From Bryopsis sp. KO-2023 (lineage: Eukaryota; Chlorophyta; Ulvophyceae; Bryopsidales; Bryopsidaceae): 64,000 bases of DNA. Below are positions 25,045-36,395 of the stretch, one piece after another (position 1 is the stretch's first letter; the number at the start of each line of letters is the position of its first letter). The stretch covers positions 248,001 to 312,000 of the forward strand of contig BSYQ01000014.1 in assembly GCA_030272585.1 (NCBI GenBank). The letters run 5' to 3'. Both the position numbers and the translations under genes were made by a program. The notes beneath the pieces were generated by a model that saw nothing but the letters and a program-made list of their open reading frames with translations, searched no databases and was not told the origin of the DNA.

Positions 25045-26269
25045 TATGATCATTTTTTCTCACTTTTTTTTGCACAAATGTCGACTCTTATTTATTTTTG
25101 CTTTTTTTTTAGATGCCAAAAAAAGATCAACGTAGCATTTCCACTTAGGATGAGAAACACCCTGATTCTATCCAGTTTCAGTTTAGGGTGGAATTGACTC
25201 CAAGAACCATTGGCCAAATAAAGTCGAAAATAAATCAAAAAATATCACTCCCTGACCACCGACCACCAAAAGGAAAATAAATAAATAAAAAATTAATAAA
25301 AAATTAATAAAAAATAATAAAAAAAAATTAAATAAATAAATAAATAAAAAATAAAAAATTCACGTATAAAAATTGTTTTTTTTTTGTTCCAAGGTGCTTT
25401 GCTGCTTTGATGGAGAAAATGGAATGCAACTTTCACACTGATCAGAGAGGGATGCACGCGCAGCTGCTCGCTCTCGAAAAAATGCTCAGGCTGTTGGACC
25501 CGCAGCTGTACGAATGCTTCGAGAGACACGACTGTCTCAATTTCTTCTTCTGCTTCAGATGGGTTCTCATTCTCTTCAAGAGAGAATTCACTTTTGACGA
25601 GGTGGGCAATCTGTTCAGTCATCAGTTTTTTTTGTTGTTTTTTTCCATTATTTATTTATTTTTTATTTTTTTGAGGTGTGGGGGGGACCCTTCGTTTTGG
25701 TTTCCGATCATTTTTAGTATTTTTAGTATTATTTATTTATGCTGTACTGTTTTTTGGTTGTTTTCTTTTAAGGTGCGGGGGGGCTCTCTCCGTTTTGGTT
25801 TCCTTTTTTTTTTTTTTTAAGTTTATTTTCATGTGTTTTATTTTATTATTTATTAAGTTTTATTCTTCTTTTTTCTTTTGGGGGTGGGGGGGGGGGGGAA
25901 TGAGTGGAAAGGATGGTGAAAGATTTTTTTTTCCACACACATGTCAAAGCAACCCCCTAAAACAACCCGGTTCTTGAACAATGCATTCCCTTGCAACAGG
26001 TGCTCCGCTTGTGGGAGGCTCTATGGACCCGTCACAAGACGGATTATTTCCACCTCTACATGTGCATCGCCGTGCTGATCGACCATCGCAAGGAAATCAT
26101 CGGGGGCTCCTTCGATTTCGACACGCTGCTCAGATTCTGTATCGACCTCAGCCGAAAGATTCCGCTCGGCCAAACAATGAGACTGGCAGAAATGCTGTCC
26201 GTGCATGGAAAGCCGTACGAAGAGGATTGCATGGGAGGGCTCGAACGTGTCGAATCGGATGATGACTAA
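20676..26269 (+). CDS. TBC1D15/GYP7-type Rab GTPase-activating protein, 9 exons
   Basis: Exons 20676-20815, 21217-21680, 22267-22713, 23121-23222, 23401-23560, 23942-24140, 24620-24891, 25394-25601 and 26000-26269 join in phase to about 753 aa. The N-terminal half matches the TBC1D15 Rab-binding region: EVVFASEHVSV, RLSLVKQRMVLFMAWLPY, then IPLSDIKAIVRHVPRLSWHY and FYFNKGG. The TBC domain runs from FREQVFYSGVDPELRKEAW to the end. Both catalytic fingers are intact: the Arg finger in VEKDVCRTD and the Gln finger in YCQGMSD. The family stimulates GTP hydrolysis by Rab7/Ypt7-class GTPases on late endosomes, vacuoles and mitochondria. The acidic C-terminus ends ESDDD. An upstream in-frame stretch begins without ATG; ATG at 20676 is chosen, and an extra 5' exon is possible. 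Confidence 0.93.
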
Positions 26270-28526
26270 TCGATGTTATCACCATGTTGTGTTTTTGGTA
26301 GTGGTGGTGGTGGATTTTTTTTCCCCCTTCCCTTGTCCTAGATTTTTTTGGAGAGAGGTTCAAAATCAGTCGAGGGTGATTCCTTTCTCAGTCAAGGGGG
26401 GGGGGTTGGAGCCGTAGTTGAATTCAGTTTCTGTTTGGAGGTTTTTGAAACAAAGGGAAAGGGGAAAGGGGAAAGGGTGGGGCTGTCTTTCGTTTGATTC
26501 TTGGCGAGGGTGTGCAGGGAACACACGCATGTATCTGTATAAGAATTTAGGCTGGGAAAAGAGTGGAAAAGGGAGGGGTGCGAGACAAAAAAAGAATTCC
26601 TTTCAAATCATTTAGAGGGAAAGGGCAGGGGGGGGGGGGGTTGCATTACAGCTAGTCGATTAAATACGGAGGAAATAACGTTGAATGCATTTGATTCGAT
26701 CATTATGTTGAATAGAATTTTATCCAGCTGATAAAGGTAAAAGACACGCAAAAAAAAAAAGAAATGATAAAGAAGGGAAAAAAAAGAACAAGAAGTTGTT
26801 AAAAAAATTTGATACGGTTGAGAGAAATTTCTCTTCATTGATTAGTCATGAATTTGATGGCGATTTGGGGGGGGGGGAGGCGGGCGGGGGGGACCCTGAA
26901 AAAAGAAAGAAGAAGAAGTGGATGTTTTTGGGGGTAGGGGGGGGGGGATTGATTGAAAATCAAGGGTTTTCAAGAAAAGATTGAAAAGTAAAAAAAAAAA
27001 AACAGTTTAATTGAAAAGCAAGGGGCAATCAGTTTGTTTCTTTCTGCTCCTTTTCTGATGAAGGTCCCTTTTCACATCCAAGTCTCGTTATCTTGTGCTA
27101 TTCTTTTTTTCTTTTCCCTAGTTTTCCTTTCGAGGAAAATGACTGGGTCGCTGGGAATGGTTTTGGGAGGTTCGGGGGTGGGGGGCAATATATCAGCTGT
27201 ATTTACAATCAGATACACTTTTTTTTTTCAATGAAGGGAAATTTCACCTTGTTTGGGGGGGGGGGGGTTCTTACCCCTCCACTGCCTTTTATATTTTAGG
27301 GGTTCCCTTTTTGTTATATTTTAGGGTCTCCCTTGTTTTATATTTTAGGGTTACTCTTTTCTACCGATATCCTAAAAAGTGTATGGGGTTTTTGTACAAA
27401 AACAGCTCGTTGAGAGAGAGAGGGGGGGGGGGGAAGCATGCAAAAGTGTATCTTTTTTTCTGTTTTTTTGGTCGTTTTCAGGAATCGTTTCAAAGAGATG
27501 TGTATTAGTCATCAGTAAACGAGGGGGTTGATGGGTTTTTTTGTTTTGTTCTTTCGAGATGGTATTGAAATTCCTTCACTGGGGGTTTTCAGCTGGCGAA
27601 TGGTTTTGGTTTTATCCGACCAGGTCTTTTTCTTTTCTCCAAAAAAAAAAGGAAAAAGAAAAGAAAAGAAACAAAGAAGAAAAAAAAAGAAAGAGACTGA
27701 AAATATCATTCAGACAAAAAGAAAAAAAAATCCAGATTTGTTTTTCAAAGAAAACAAGAAAGCAGGACCTACCCAAATTTGGGGGGGTAAAAAGCGTATC
27801 GATTGGTTGGTGATGGACCAAGCTCAGTAATCATTGAAAGGTGGTCTGAATATGAAAATGGATATGAAGCCACAAGAACAATATCCGGGTGCCTGTTCAC
27901 GACGGGAGGGTGATTTGTATTGGCAAGTACGAAAAAAATGTCTGTGCGTGTGGTTGGATGTTGGGAGGTGTTTGATTACCACATACTGTCTGGTATCCAA
28001 TGAGTAGGGGTTTGGGGGGTGCTGTCCCAAGGGAGGGACAAGGGAAGAGGGGATGGGTGTTGTGTTTGAGAAGAAAACTTGTGTGTAGATGTTGTGTTTC
28101 TTGGGCGGGCTCATGAGCGAGAATTTATATATATATATATAAACTCCTGAAATGTCGTTGTACAAAGTTAGATGGTGAAGGAATCTAAAAACCCTCCTCA
28201 AGGATCTGTTGAATTCACATTCTTACACTGTAAAATGTACGACCCCTGTTCCAACCAAAATCCATTGAAATACCACTACCCAAAGTCCTAACTGAATAAA
28301 CTGCCAGCAACTACCCTGCTGATTTACTCCTTTCCACAGATCGATAAGGAAACAAAGCTTGAAATCTGACATCTACGGAATTCAGTTGCGGGACAAGACC
28401 TTTAAACTGAGATATTCACACGCTGCAATACAACCTATTTGCGAATTCAATTGATCGTTCCAACACGTTTCCCTAGCCATTTTCGTGAGAAAATATATTG
28501 TCCCTCCCCTGCATGCATTCTTTTTC
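26270..28526. other. Intergenic, homopolymer-rich
   Basis: About 2.3 kb of alternating poly-A/T, poly-G (runs near 26399, 26629, 26868, 26938, 27256, 27421) and short purine repeats such as GGGAAAGG at 26455-26477. It separates convergent genes, so it holds two 3' UTRs. Short unit TTTATATTTTAGGG occurs three times at about 27288-27350. No coding signal recognised. Confidence 0.45.
27286..27350. repeat. Short tandem repeat around TATATTTTAGGG
   Basis: Three copies of a 21-27 bp unit, each containing ATATTTTAGGG followed by a T/C-rich stretch. Likely replication slippage in the intergenic region. Confidence 0.5.
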
Positions 28527-29942
28527 TCAGGCTGACATCCCCCTCCACACTGCGGCGTGGGGATGAACAGTGAACACCGACTTCAATGGATTCTCTGCCA
28601 ACGGGTTCAAGTAGCTCGTTCCCCCAAGACCCCCAAGCACAGACCCTTTTCCTCCCTCATGCCCCCCTCCGCCGCCACCCACCAAATCTATGAACAAACC
28701 CCCATCGCACAAGCGACACCTCCCTCGCAGCAGGGAGCTTGCCACGGAAGGCCTTCCATCAAAGAAAAAGCCACAGCCATTGCCGTCGGCTTTGTTTTCA
28801 TTCTCGTTGATGCTCGCCCACATCTCTGGCTCCAAGCTTGCATCTTTTCCTGAGCCCTCAGACCCTCCGCCGCCACCTCCAGCAACCAGAAGCAAAACGC
28901 ACTCGTTGCAATCTTTCATAACTCTCGCGACGCAGCAACCTCCTCCCCCATCGCACGAATTACCGATCAAAACCTTCAGCCTGTCGCCCTTTTTCAGAAA
29001 GAAAGCACCGCTGACCATGGCACCCAAGCCCCCCTTCGTTCCGAAACCACCTCGACCTTGTGCCCCTGACCCTGCTATGTAATACCAGTCGCTAGCTGGC
29101 ACATCCCATCCCTCCCACGAACCAGACCTTGTGACAACATGCACTGGGGATGTGCCGCTCCCACCCTTGTAAAGCTCAGTTTGTCTTCCCAGCGCCGCCA
29201 CGATAAGCAGGGAAAGCTGGGACGATCGCCGAACAGACTCCCTTGAGCACAGACACGACAAATGATACGGACCAAGAGCCGATAGCTTGAGGCCAAGGCT
29301 TTCAGCGAGCTCTTCTGAATCTGAGCCCGACTGGCATCCCATCCAGTCCAGAACGTACGCCGCCAAAACAAAGTACGATGGTTCGTTTCCCAAAAGGGTG
29401 GAATTCCCCATCTCGACTATTTCTACAACCGCCTGGAACTGCAAATCTATGAATTTCTCCACATCCTGGCCTTCTTGAATGCTATCCACAATATAGCTTT
29501 TGCTGATGGAGACGACATCCTCCATGCCACAGGACACTGCGCTGTTCAAAAGACGTGTGCAGTTGGAGGAATCGAGTTCCAGTGTGTTGTCAGCGTAGTT
29601 CTGGCACACCCGTTTCAAGCAGTCGACCTGGAAGCGGTTGGCGAGCTCCCACATTGGAATGAGGTTTTGTGTGTTTATGTGTATCTCGCATCCATGAACG
29701 AACTTCAAAAACTGCTCCATGTCGTCTGAGTCGCATTCCTGAACTCGAACGGGGCCGCCTCTGCCTTCCACCATTTCTGACGCCAGCATACAGCGGAAGA
29801 CATCGCTCGCTGAGCACAAAATGAACCTCAAGCACAGAAATTCTCGCCCATCCGGAGCTGAGACCTTGACATCCGCATACTGTGGGTCGTTGAAGCAACG
29901 GGAAGTCCACTCTCCAACAAGCCGCGGATTGCTGTGAAATTC
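28527..29942 (-). CDS. BTB/POZ-BACK protein with C-terminal glycine-rich domain (5' partial)
   Basis: One large exon, from acceptor TTTCAG before 29942 to TGA at 28527, encodes about 471 aa. The upstream exon with the start codon was not found. Near the start is a BTB/POZ fold (DPQYADVKVSAPDGREFLC, then FILCSASDVFRCML). A BACK-type helical region follows (ANRFQVDCLKRVCQNYAD and later VLDWM). The last ~190 residues hold a glycine-rich beta domain of the ALK/LTK type (GFGTKGGLGAMVSGAFFLKK, GDRLKVLIGN, then LLVAGGGGGG). BTB-BACK proteins usually recruit targets to cullin-3 ubiquitin ligases, with the C-terminal domain as receptor; a glycine-rich receptor domain is unusual. Location is probably cytosolic. 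No frameshift in the exon. Confidence 0.85.
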   Translation of the reverse strand, partial: EFHSNPRLVGEWTSRCFNDPQYADVKVSAPDGREFLCLRFILCSASDVFRCMLASEMVEGRGGPVRVQECDSDDMEQFLKFVHGCEIHINTQNLIPMWELANRFQVDCLKRVCQNYADNTLELDSSNCTRLLNSAVSCGMEDVVSISKSYIVDSIQEGQDVEKFIDLQFQAVVEIVEMGNSTLLGNEPSYFVLAAYVLDWMGCQSGSDSEELAESLGLKLSALGPYHLSCLCSRESVRRSSQLSLLIVAALGRQTELYKGGSGTSPVHVVTRSGSWEGWDVPASDWYYIAGSGAQGRGGFGTKGGLGAMVSGAFFLKKGDRLKVLIGNSCDGGGGCCVARVMKDCNECVLLLVAGGGGGGSEGSGKDASLEPEMWASINENENKADGNGCGFFFDGRPSVASSLLRGRCRLCDGGLFIDLVGGGGGGHEGGKGSVLGGLGGTSYLNPLAENPLKSVFTVHPHAAVWRGMSA

Positions 29943-30777
29943 CTGAAACACACAAAAAAATCACATACGAAGCTTTCATTTCGTGCTTACAGCGCGAGCG
30001 GGGACGCATTTCGTTTGTATTTCTGCCTGAGATATGCATATGTATAAAACATACATACCTGGCAATCGCCCTTCATTTTTTGCCCACAGAATTCGCCTCA
30101 GAAACACGAAGGAGCCCGACCATCCTCCTGAAACTGGTGCCGCTAGTTTTGCCTGGTGGCGTATAGTCCCATCCCTGCAGCTGGCAAGTTCTTTCTTGCA
30201 TGGTCATACCTGCGTTCTCCGGAAACTGTGGACTATAGCTGCGCTGGCGCTGCTCCCGAGGGCAAAAAGAATCTGTGGTTGGTCTCCAACACTCAAGTGG
30301 ATGGCTTGGGATTGGCTATTCTCTGGAACACTGTGTTGATGACCAACTGCGAGCTGGAGGACATCTCAGCACACCACAGCGTGATTCTGTATTCGCACGG
30401 AGAGGGAATGAAGATAGCTCCTGGTTGTGTTTGGATTTAATATAATGGAAAGGGAGAACCATAGGCGCAACCAGGAAATTCAAAAAAAGGGGTGCACAAC
30501 ATTTTCTTGGGGCCATTTTCTTTTGTAAAAACAATTTGGTTGAGGCATGGTGTTGTAGATTTCTAGGGGATTTTTTTTTTGCTCGCTGACTTTTCTTGGG
30601 GGCCTGGACCTCCCAAGCCCCTCATCCTGGTTGTGCCTGTGGAGGGAATGTTGATGAGAATGCTCTTTCCCCAAAAGATACGAATCAGAAACCCCGCCTT
30701 CTGCACTGTGCAAGATGATTAAAAGTACATTGGAACAAAGGAGCGAGAAATTGCCATCAAGGGAAACCTCACCCTGA
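29943..30777. other. Gap between BTB gene and retroelement
   Basis: It should contain the BTB 5' exon(s). On the + strand a strong acceptor-like TTTTTTGCCCACAG ends at 30090 and is followed by open sequence; the frame 30156-30440 is coding-like in composition (KKNLWLVSNTQVDG) but has no ATG of its own and no recognised domain. It could be the last exon of a gene cut by the element to the right. Confidence 0.3.
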
Positions 30778-33299
30778 AAAGTTCTTTCAGAAAAGGTACC
30801 ACTTTTTTCTATTCGAACGCCAATCAGGAAGTGTCGTTGTCCAGAAACAGGGTCGGTTTCTTTGGGTAACAAGGCAACTCCACTGAAGTGCAGAGTGACT
30901 TTTTCGGGTTTGACTTTGGCTGAGATTTCAGAAAAGATATTAAAGGCCGCTTCTTCTTTTTCAGTGACTGAATCTATAGGTGGTTTATTTCTTTCCCTAT
31001 TTTCGAACAAAGTAGGTTTGTGCAAAGCCATCCAAGTGGCAGAATTAAACCTTAAATCACCACTCCCTAGATACAAACAACCTCGATCTCAGGTGTCTGG
31101 CCCTCAAGAGGAGACAGCTTTACAAGGGGCAATAGATCAACTAGTAGCTGAAGGTGTAGTGTCCCCTGCTTCTGGGGAACTCCCGACCACCGTCCCTATT
31201 TTTGCTGTCCCCAAAAGTAGCGGGGGTCTCAGGGTAGTGTTAGATTTTCGTTTGTTTAATTCGTGCTGTAATATGATGGCATTTACTAGGGTCAATCGAT
31301 TGTGGGAATTTGCAAAAATCAGGGGTTTTCGAGTAGGTTCACAGCTGGATATAAGGGATAGCTTTCACCAAGTGGGTCTTCACCCATCTATCCAACAGTC
31401 TTTTGGGTTTCGCCTTCGGGATAATTATTATTATTATCGTCGCCTCCCACAGGGTTGGCTTAACTCTCCACATTATTTTCTCAGAGCAGTGGAAGGGACG
31501 GTGAGAAGAGCTAGAGAAAGGTTAAAAGAGAGTGGCAGTAAGGGGACGGTTCATATTTACATGGATGACATATTGGTACTTTCAAATTCCAGGTCCCAAC
31601 ATGCACAGGATTTGGCTGTGGTGCTTGATCAGTTTCAAATTGATGGTTGGACCATGCGAGCAAAAAAATGTGGGTTTTTTTAAAGAGTCCTTTAATTTCC
31701 TTGGTTTTCATTTGGACATTAATGGGTGGACTCCTACTGATTCGACAGTGGGTCAGTTACAAGGATTGACTATGCCAAAAACTTTGAGTCAATGGAGGTC
31801 CTTAGTGGGGTGGTTACACCAATTAATTCCGTTTTTGTACAAAGGGAAGAGGGTATTACAGGCCCTAAAAGAAGTACGAGAAACGGGAAAAGGTTGGGTC
31901 GATTTTCTTATTTCTATTTCTGACCAAATGATTAGATTGGCTTGTCCTGATGATTCTCAGGATTATCTAGTGGGAGTGGATGCCTCTTTGGAGGGCTGGG
32001 GTGGAGTTTTGTATCAAAACCGTAAGCCGGTTTTGTGCTGCAGTGGTTTGTGGTCGGATAATTTGCATAAGAAATTCGAATCGATGAACGAAGTGGGGAA
32101 ATGGAATCTGTCAAATGAGTGTGAAGCCGAAGCACTACACAGGATATTGATGGTGCTGAAGCCATACATATGGGGACTGCCAGTGACGGTAGTCAGCGAC
32201 AACAAGGCGGTGGTATCTTTTTCTAATCCTTCCAACTGCAGCCCGTTTATTCGTAGGAGACTCCATAATGTGCTGGATGTGTGTCCCAACATTCAGTTTG
32301 TGTGTGGAACGTCCAACTGCCTCCCGGATTTTCTTTCGAGATGCAGGACTTTTGGAGTGGCCTTTCCAAATACGATTGAGAAGGGAAAGAGCGAAAAGGT
32401 GACTTGTCAGGTCACCACTACTTCTGTGGAGGATTGGGAAAAACTGCATGCAGGCCATTTTGGGCTGGACACGATCATGTACAGGAGTGGACTCTGGAAT
32501 ATTCCTATTTCAAGAACAGAAGCAGTGGAACGTTTGAGCAAGTGTAAGGTGTGCCAAGCCTTCCAGAACCTCAGGAGAGATACGCCATTGCACCCCCCTA
32601 TTGAGACCAGCTACCCAGGTCAGGTGGTGGCACTGGACTTTATAGGACCTACTGACGGCAGATATGTCCTGGTCATGGTGGACAGATTCAGTAGGTTGGT
32701 GAGATTATTCCTGACACGTTCTACTCAACATTCAGTGGTGATGAACGCCTTGAGTAACTGGAGGAGGACACTGGGACCCATGTTGTGTGTGCAACTGGAT
32801 AATGCTAAGAGCTTCACAGCACATGCCTTTCGTACTTGGCTAGATCAGTTGGGTGTCAAGGCGATATACTCCAATCCATATGATCACAGATCACATGGGT
32901 TAGTGGAAAGAGGTAACCGGAATGTTATCCAGACTATTGGGAAATTAGTAGAACAAGGAGGGGGAAACTGGTGGAATTGGATTCCTTTGGCAGAAAAATA
33001 TATTAACAGTGCTTTTCATAGATCCATAGGAATGTCTCCAGAAGTCTGTTGGAATGGAGGGTTAAAGGTTCGTCAACAGGCCTTATCCAACCAAAGGGAT
33101 AGTAGGAAAGAAATGAACAAAAATAGGACAGGGGTGCATCGATGTTTTCAGATCAATGATCAGGTATGGGTATACAAATACAAGGAAAAGGAACTGCATC
33201 AATTGCAGAAATTTGGAAGTCTGTGGGAGGGGCCATTAAAAATAACTGGAGTAGTTTCAAGAAATACACACTACGGGAAATGGGTAACACCTAGTTTAT

Positions 33300-33830
33300 A
33301 CCTATTTAATACCTGGACAGGTATCAAAACTAGATACCTGGGAGACGCCTGGTCAGTACCTGTTGATACCTGCAGTTTTTACGCATTCGCGGACGCTACA
33401 GGTATTAGATACATACCTGCGGTATTACTCCAGGTACCCGGAAAATGTCACCTCAATTTGATGCCTGGCGTGTCAGGTATCAACCAGGTGTTATATGAGA
33501 TATACCTGGGAGACACCTGGTTAGTACTTGTTGATACCTGCAGTTTTGATACATTCGCGGACGATACAGGTATTAGATCCATACCTGCGGTATTACCCCA
33601 GGTACCTGGAAAATGTGACCTCAATTTGATGCCTGGCGTGTCAGGTATCAACCAGGAGGTACCTGGAAAATGTGACCTCAATTTGATGCCTGGCGTGTCA
33701 GGTATCAACCAGGTGTTTTTGAGATATACCTGGGGGATACATGGGAGATGCCTGGTTATACTTCTTGGTACCTCAAGTTTTGATACGTTCGTGGACGATA
33801 CAGGTATTAGATTGACACCTTACTTGTCAC
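33300..33830. repeat. Left subterminal repeat array of the CACTA element
   Basis: Units of 168 bp start at about 33334 and 33502, with a partial third from about 33725; an internal segment of about 55 bp (near 33600-33712) is duplicated once more. Words TGATACCTG, ATACCTGGGAG and CAGGTATC recur. A long open frame runs through it only because unit lengths are multiples of three. Confidence 0.8.
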
Positions 33831-34899
33831 TTGATAGTGACTCATCAGACCCAATTTTTATCAACAGAAGAAAAAAAAACAATTTAAAAAAATCATAATC
33901 TTTACAAGGGCAATTGTTCCCTCATCGACAAGCATCCTCAACCTCCAAGTGCAGACAACTTCCCCCATTCAGGACTTTTTTTCTTGTTTATTAGAAAACC
34001 CCATGGCCAACGATAATTTTTCCAAAAACACCTTCCCATGGATACAGATCAACCACCACTACGACCATAGCACACCCTCTCCTTCGCCACCTCCCACTCC
34101 GCACGTGAGCAGGCCGACGATACACACCCTCAGTCAGGGTAGATGGAGCATTGTGTCGATGGGTTGCATTTCGAATCAAGGTCCCCAGTTTCCATCGGCT
34201 CTTTCAGTTTGTTACAAGGAGGGGTCCAAAACTTGCAACAAGTAATCAGCATATTAAAGGTGCCAAAGAATTTTGACTTGATTTTTGAAAGGAACTCCTT
34301 CGAAAGAAAATTTCGAAAATGACATCTTTTTTGAACTTTTGCTCTGAAGGAAAACCCACAGAAATTAGAGGTGTCGGCGGTGGGTCAGATTTCTCAATAC
34401 GCAAGAACTGCACAGTTTCCTTAATTGAGAGGATAATTTGTTCTTGCCAGAAGTCAAACAATGGAGGCCCATCCCAAGAACCCCACCAAGAAATCAAACA
34501 CTCAAATGCTGGGCTGGAGGTTGTGGTTGCGAAGCAGCCGCTGCTGTAAGATAGATCTATTGGTACTATTGGAGCAACATTTTTTCCCCTGAAAAAGAGA
34601 TATACTATATCTCTTTCAGTAAAAGGCAAGAAAAAAATCCAAAGGGGCCCACCACACCAGTCCACCCTGGAAATGCCAACCCTGCGACCGGACGACATTT
34701 AAAGCTTCCTACTCCCCACAGCCAAAACTCCAAAGAGACTCCAGTCTCCTCCTCCCAGCATCTTCATCTCCTAATTGTTTTCCTACAACACTACACTTTA
34801 ATGCCCACAGAGCAGTCATAAGAACCTCTTTTCCTCCACTCTGAAGTCCACACTCCAGTTCAGAATTGACTTTCTTGTTTTCTTGATGCTTATGTATGG

Positions 34900-36359
34900 T
34901 CACAGACTGATTCCCCAAAGTCTGACTATATCTACCACCAACAGCCTGTGGCTTGGTGTTTCCCGACTGCTGGCTTGTGATTTCTCAGCCTGCGGTTCTC
35001 CGTTCAAACAGCTGATCTCTGCCAAGGGGATGTGCATGGAAAAGCCTTGGGCTTCGAACACGTCTTGGCAGCGCTCCGTTAATAGATTTCCACGAAGGGT
35101 GTCAATGACGAGGAACAGGGACAGAAGCATCGTGAAACTGATGAGTGCGGTGTATATCCAGGTCGCCTGGCATCGGGTGCATTCACCGACGCTCGAATGA
35201 CCGTAGTCTGTTTCGCAAGCTCCACACAGCAACTCACAACCTTCCACTACAAAGAAGGAAAAGAAAAAAACACTGTCACAAAAATCACATTCATACATCA
35301 GCTCCAAACATGACACAACCAACAATCCCAGGAAATTTTCAGCCAGATTGAAAAAAACAGAAACAAAAGTGCATCTGGTTCTGCAACAACTGCATCCATC
35401 TCAAGCAGAAACCCTCCCTGGAATGGAAAAGGCATCGAACCTTTGAGAAAAATTGTGGTACCTTTTTTCATCATGGTCCCCAGTTGCACCATGTGTCCAA
35501 CTTCGTGCAATTCAAAAGAAATCCCCTCAAACAGACACCGAAAGTTTTCGCCATTGGAGTCAGGTTAACCGATGAGAAAGGGATGGTGTTCAAGGAGTGC
35601 TTTTTGGCGAATGTGTTTGCAGAGCCTCCACATGGGAGTTAAGGAACAAGTCCAAAGCCAAGCTGGATTTAAATTTGCCAAACAAGAGGCCCACTGAGAC
35701 AGACGCAGTCCCTAGCCTACAACACAAATGTGCAAAAGCTAAAATGTTATGGACGCATTTGACCATGCACCAAATGAATGATATCTGACATGTACCCAGA
35801 ATGAGCTTGCTGATGTCTTTTGAAGCCATAAACTCACCTGAGGAACGAGCTCAAGAAAGTCTCTGAACCCAATGCCCCCCCCACCTCTCTCACCACTGAA
35901 ACTATTTTTCTAACGTTGCAAGCTGTATAACAATTCTTCAACACTACCGCAAATTTTTTTCTTTGAAGAAGCGTCCTCATAGTTTAGGCTTTCATGATAG
36001 AGGTGATCACTAATCACCTCTTGTTGCTCGATTAAAGGCATCGCACAAAATCTTTAGCGCCTTACTTGTCGAGCTTCCCTCAGCTGCGGCCGCATCCAGC
36101 TCCTCGACCGTGGAACGGTAGTTTTCCTCCAAGTCCCTTTCAGCTCGCTTCCCTTGAAGAATCCCCCCGCAACGGGAAACGCCGCCGACGCGTCTCTGAC
36201 CGCCTGAGCATAGTCGAAAGTATCAAGGAGCAAGGCGTCCAACAGCAAACTACTGCTCAAGAGCGTTTTGATTTCCAAAGGATGCTCGCCGTAGCAAGTC
36301 GTGAGACAGGGGAAGCCACTGGGTTCAACATAGTAACCCCAGAAAACGAACACCGTCAA
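34900..36359 (-). pseudogene. Gene fragments inside the CACTA element (captured exons?)
   Basis: Minus-strand exon-like pieces with splice signals: 36359-36063 (GC-rich, ending in a GTAAGG donor, text such as LLLDTFDYAQAVRDASAAF) and about 35250-34900, after an acceptor TTCTTTGTAG. The second piece encodes a Cys-rich motif, CELLCGACETDYGHSSVGEC then CQAT, directly followed by a membrane segment (ALISFTMLLSLFLVI). That arrangement is seen in Cys-rich repeat membrane proteins of protists and algae. Frames between the two pieces (35830-35600, 35510-35300) are open but unclear. Best reading is host exons picked up by the transposon; a functional gene is not excluded. Confidence 0.45.
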
Positions 36360-36395
36360 TGAAGGTGTCGTACATGAAAGTGTTATGCAGCTGAA

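Noticed and set aside
30156-30440. + strand ORF left of the retroelement
   Set aside because: Coding-like composition but no ATG at its start, no clear splice partners and no family; mentioned only in the gap entry.
33269-33898. Extension of the retroelement pol frame to 33898
   Set aside because: Past 33268 the frame runs into the CACTA terminal repeat and array; the true pol end is at 37021-37097.
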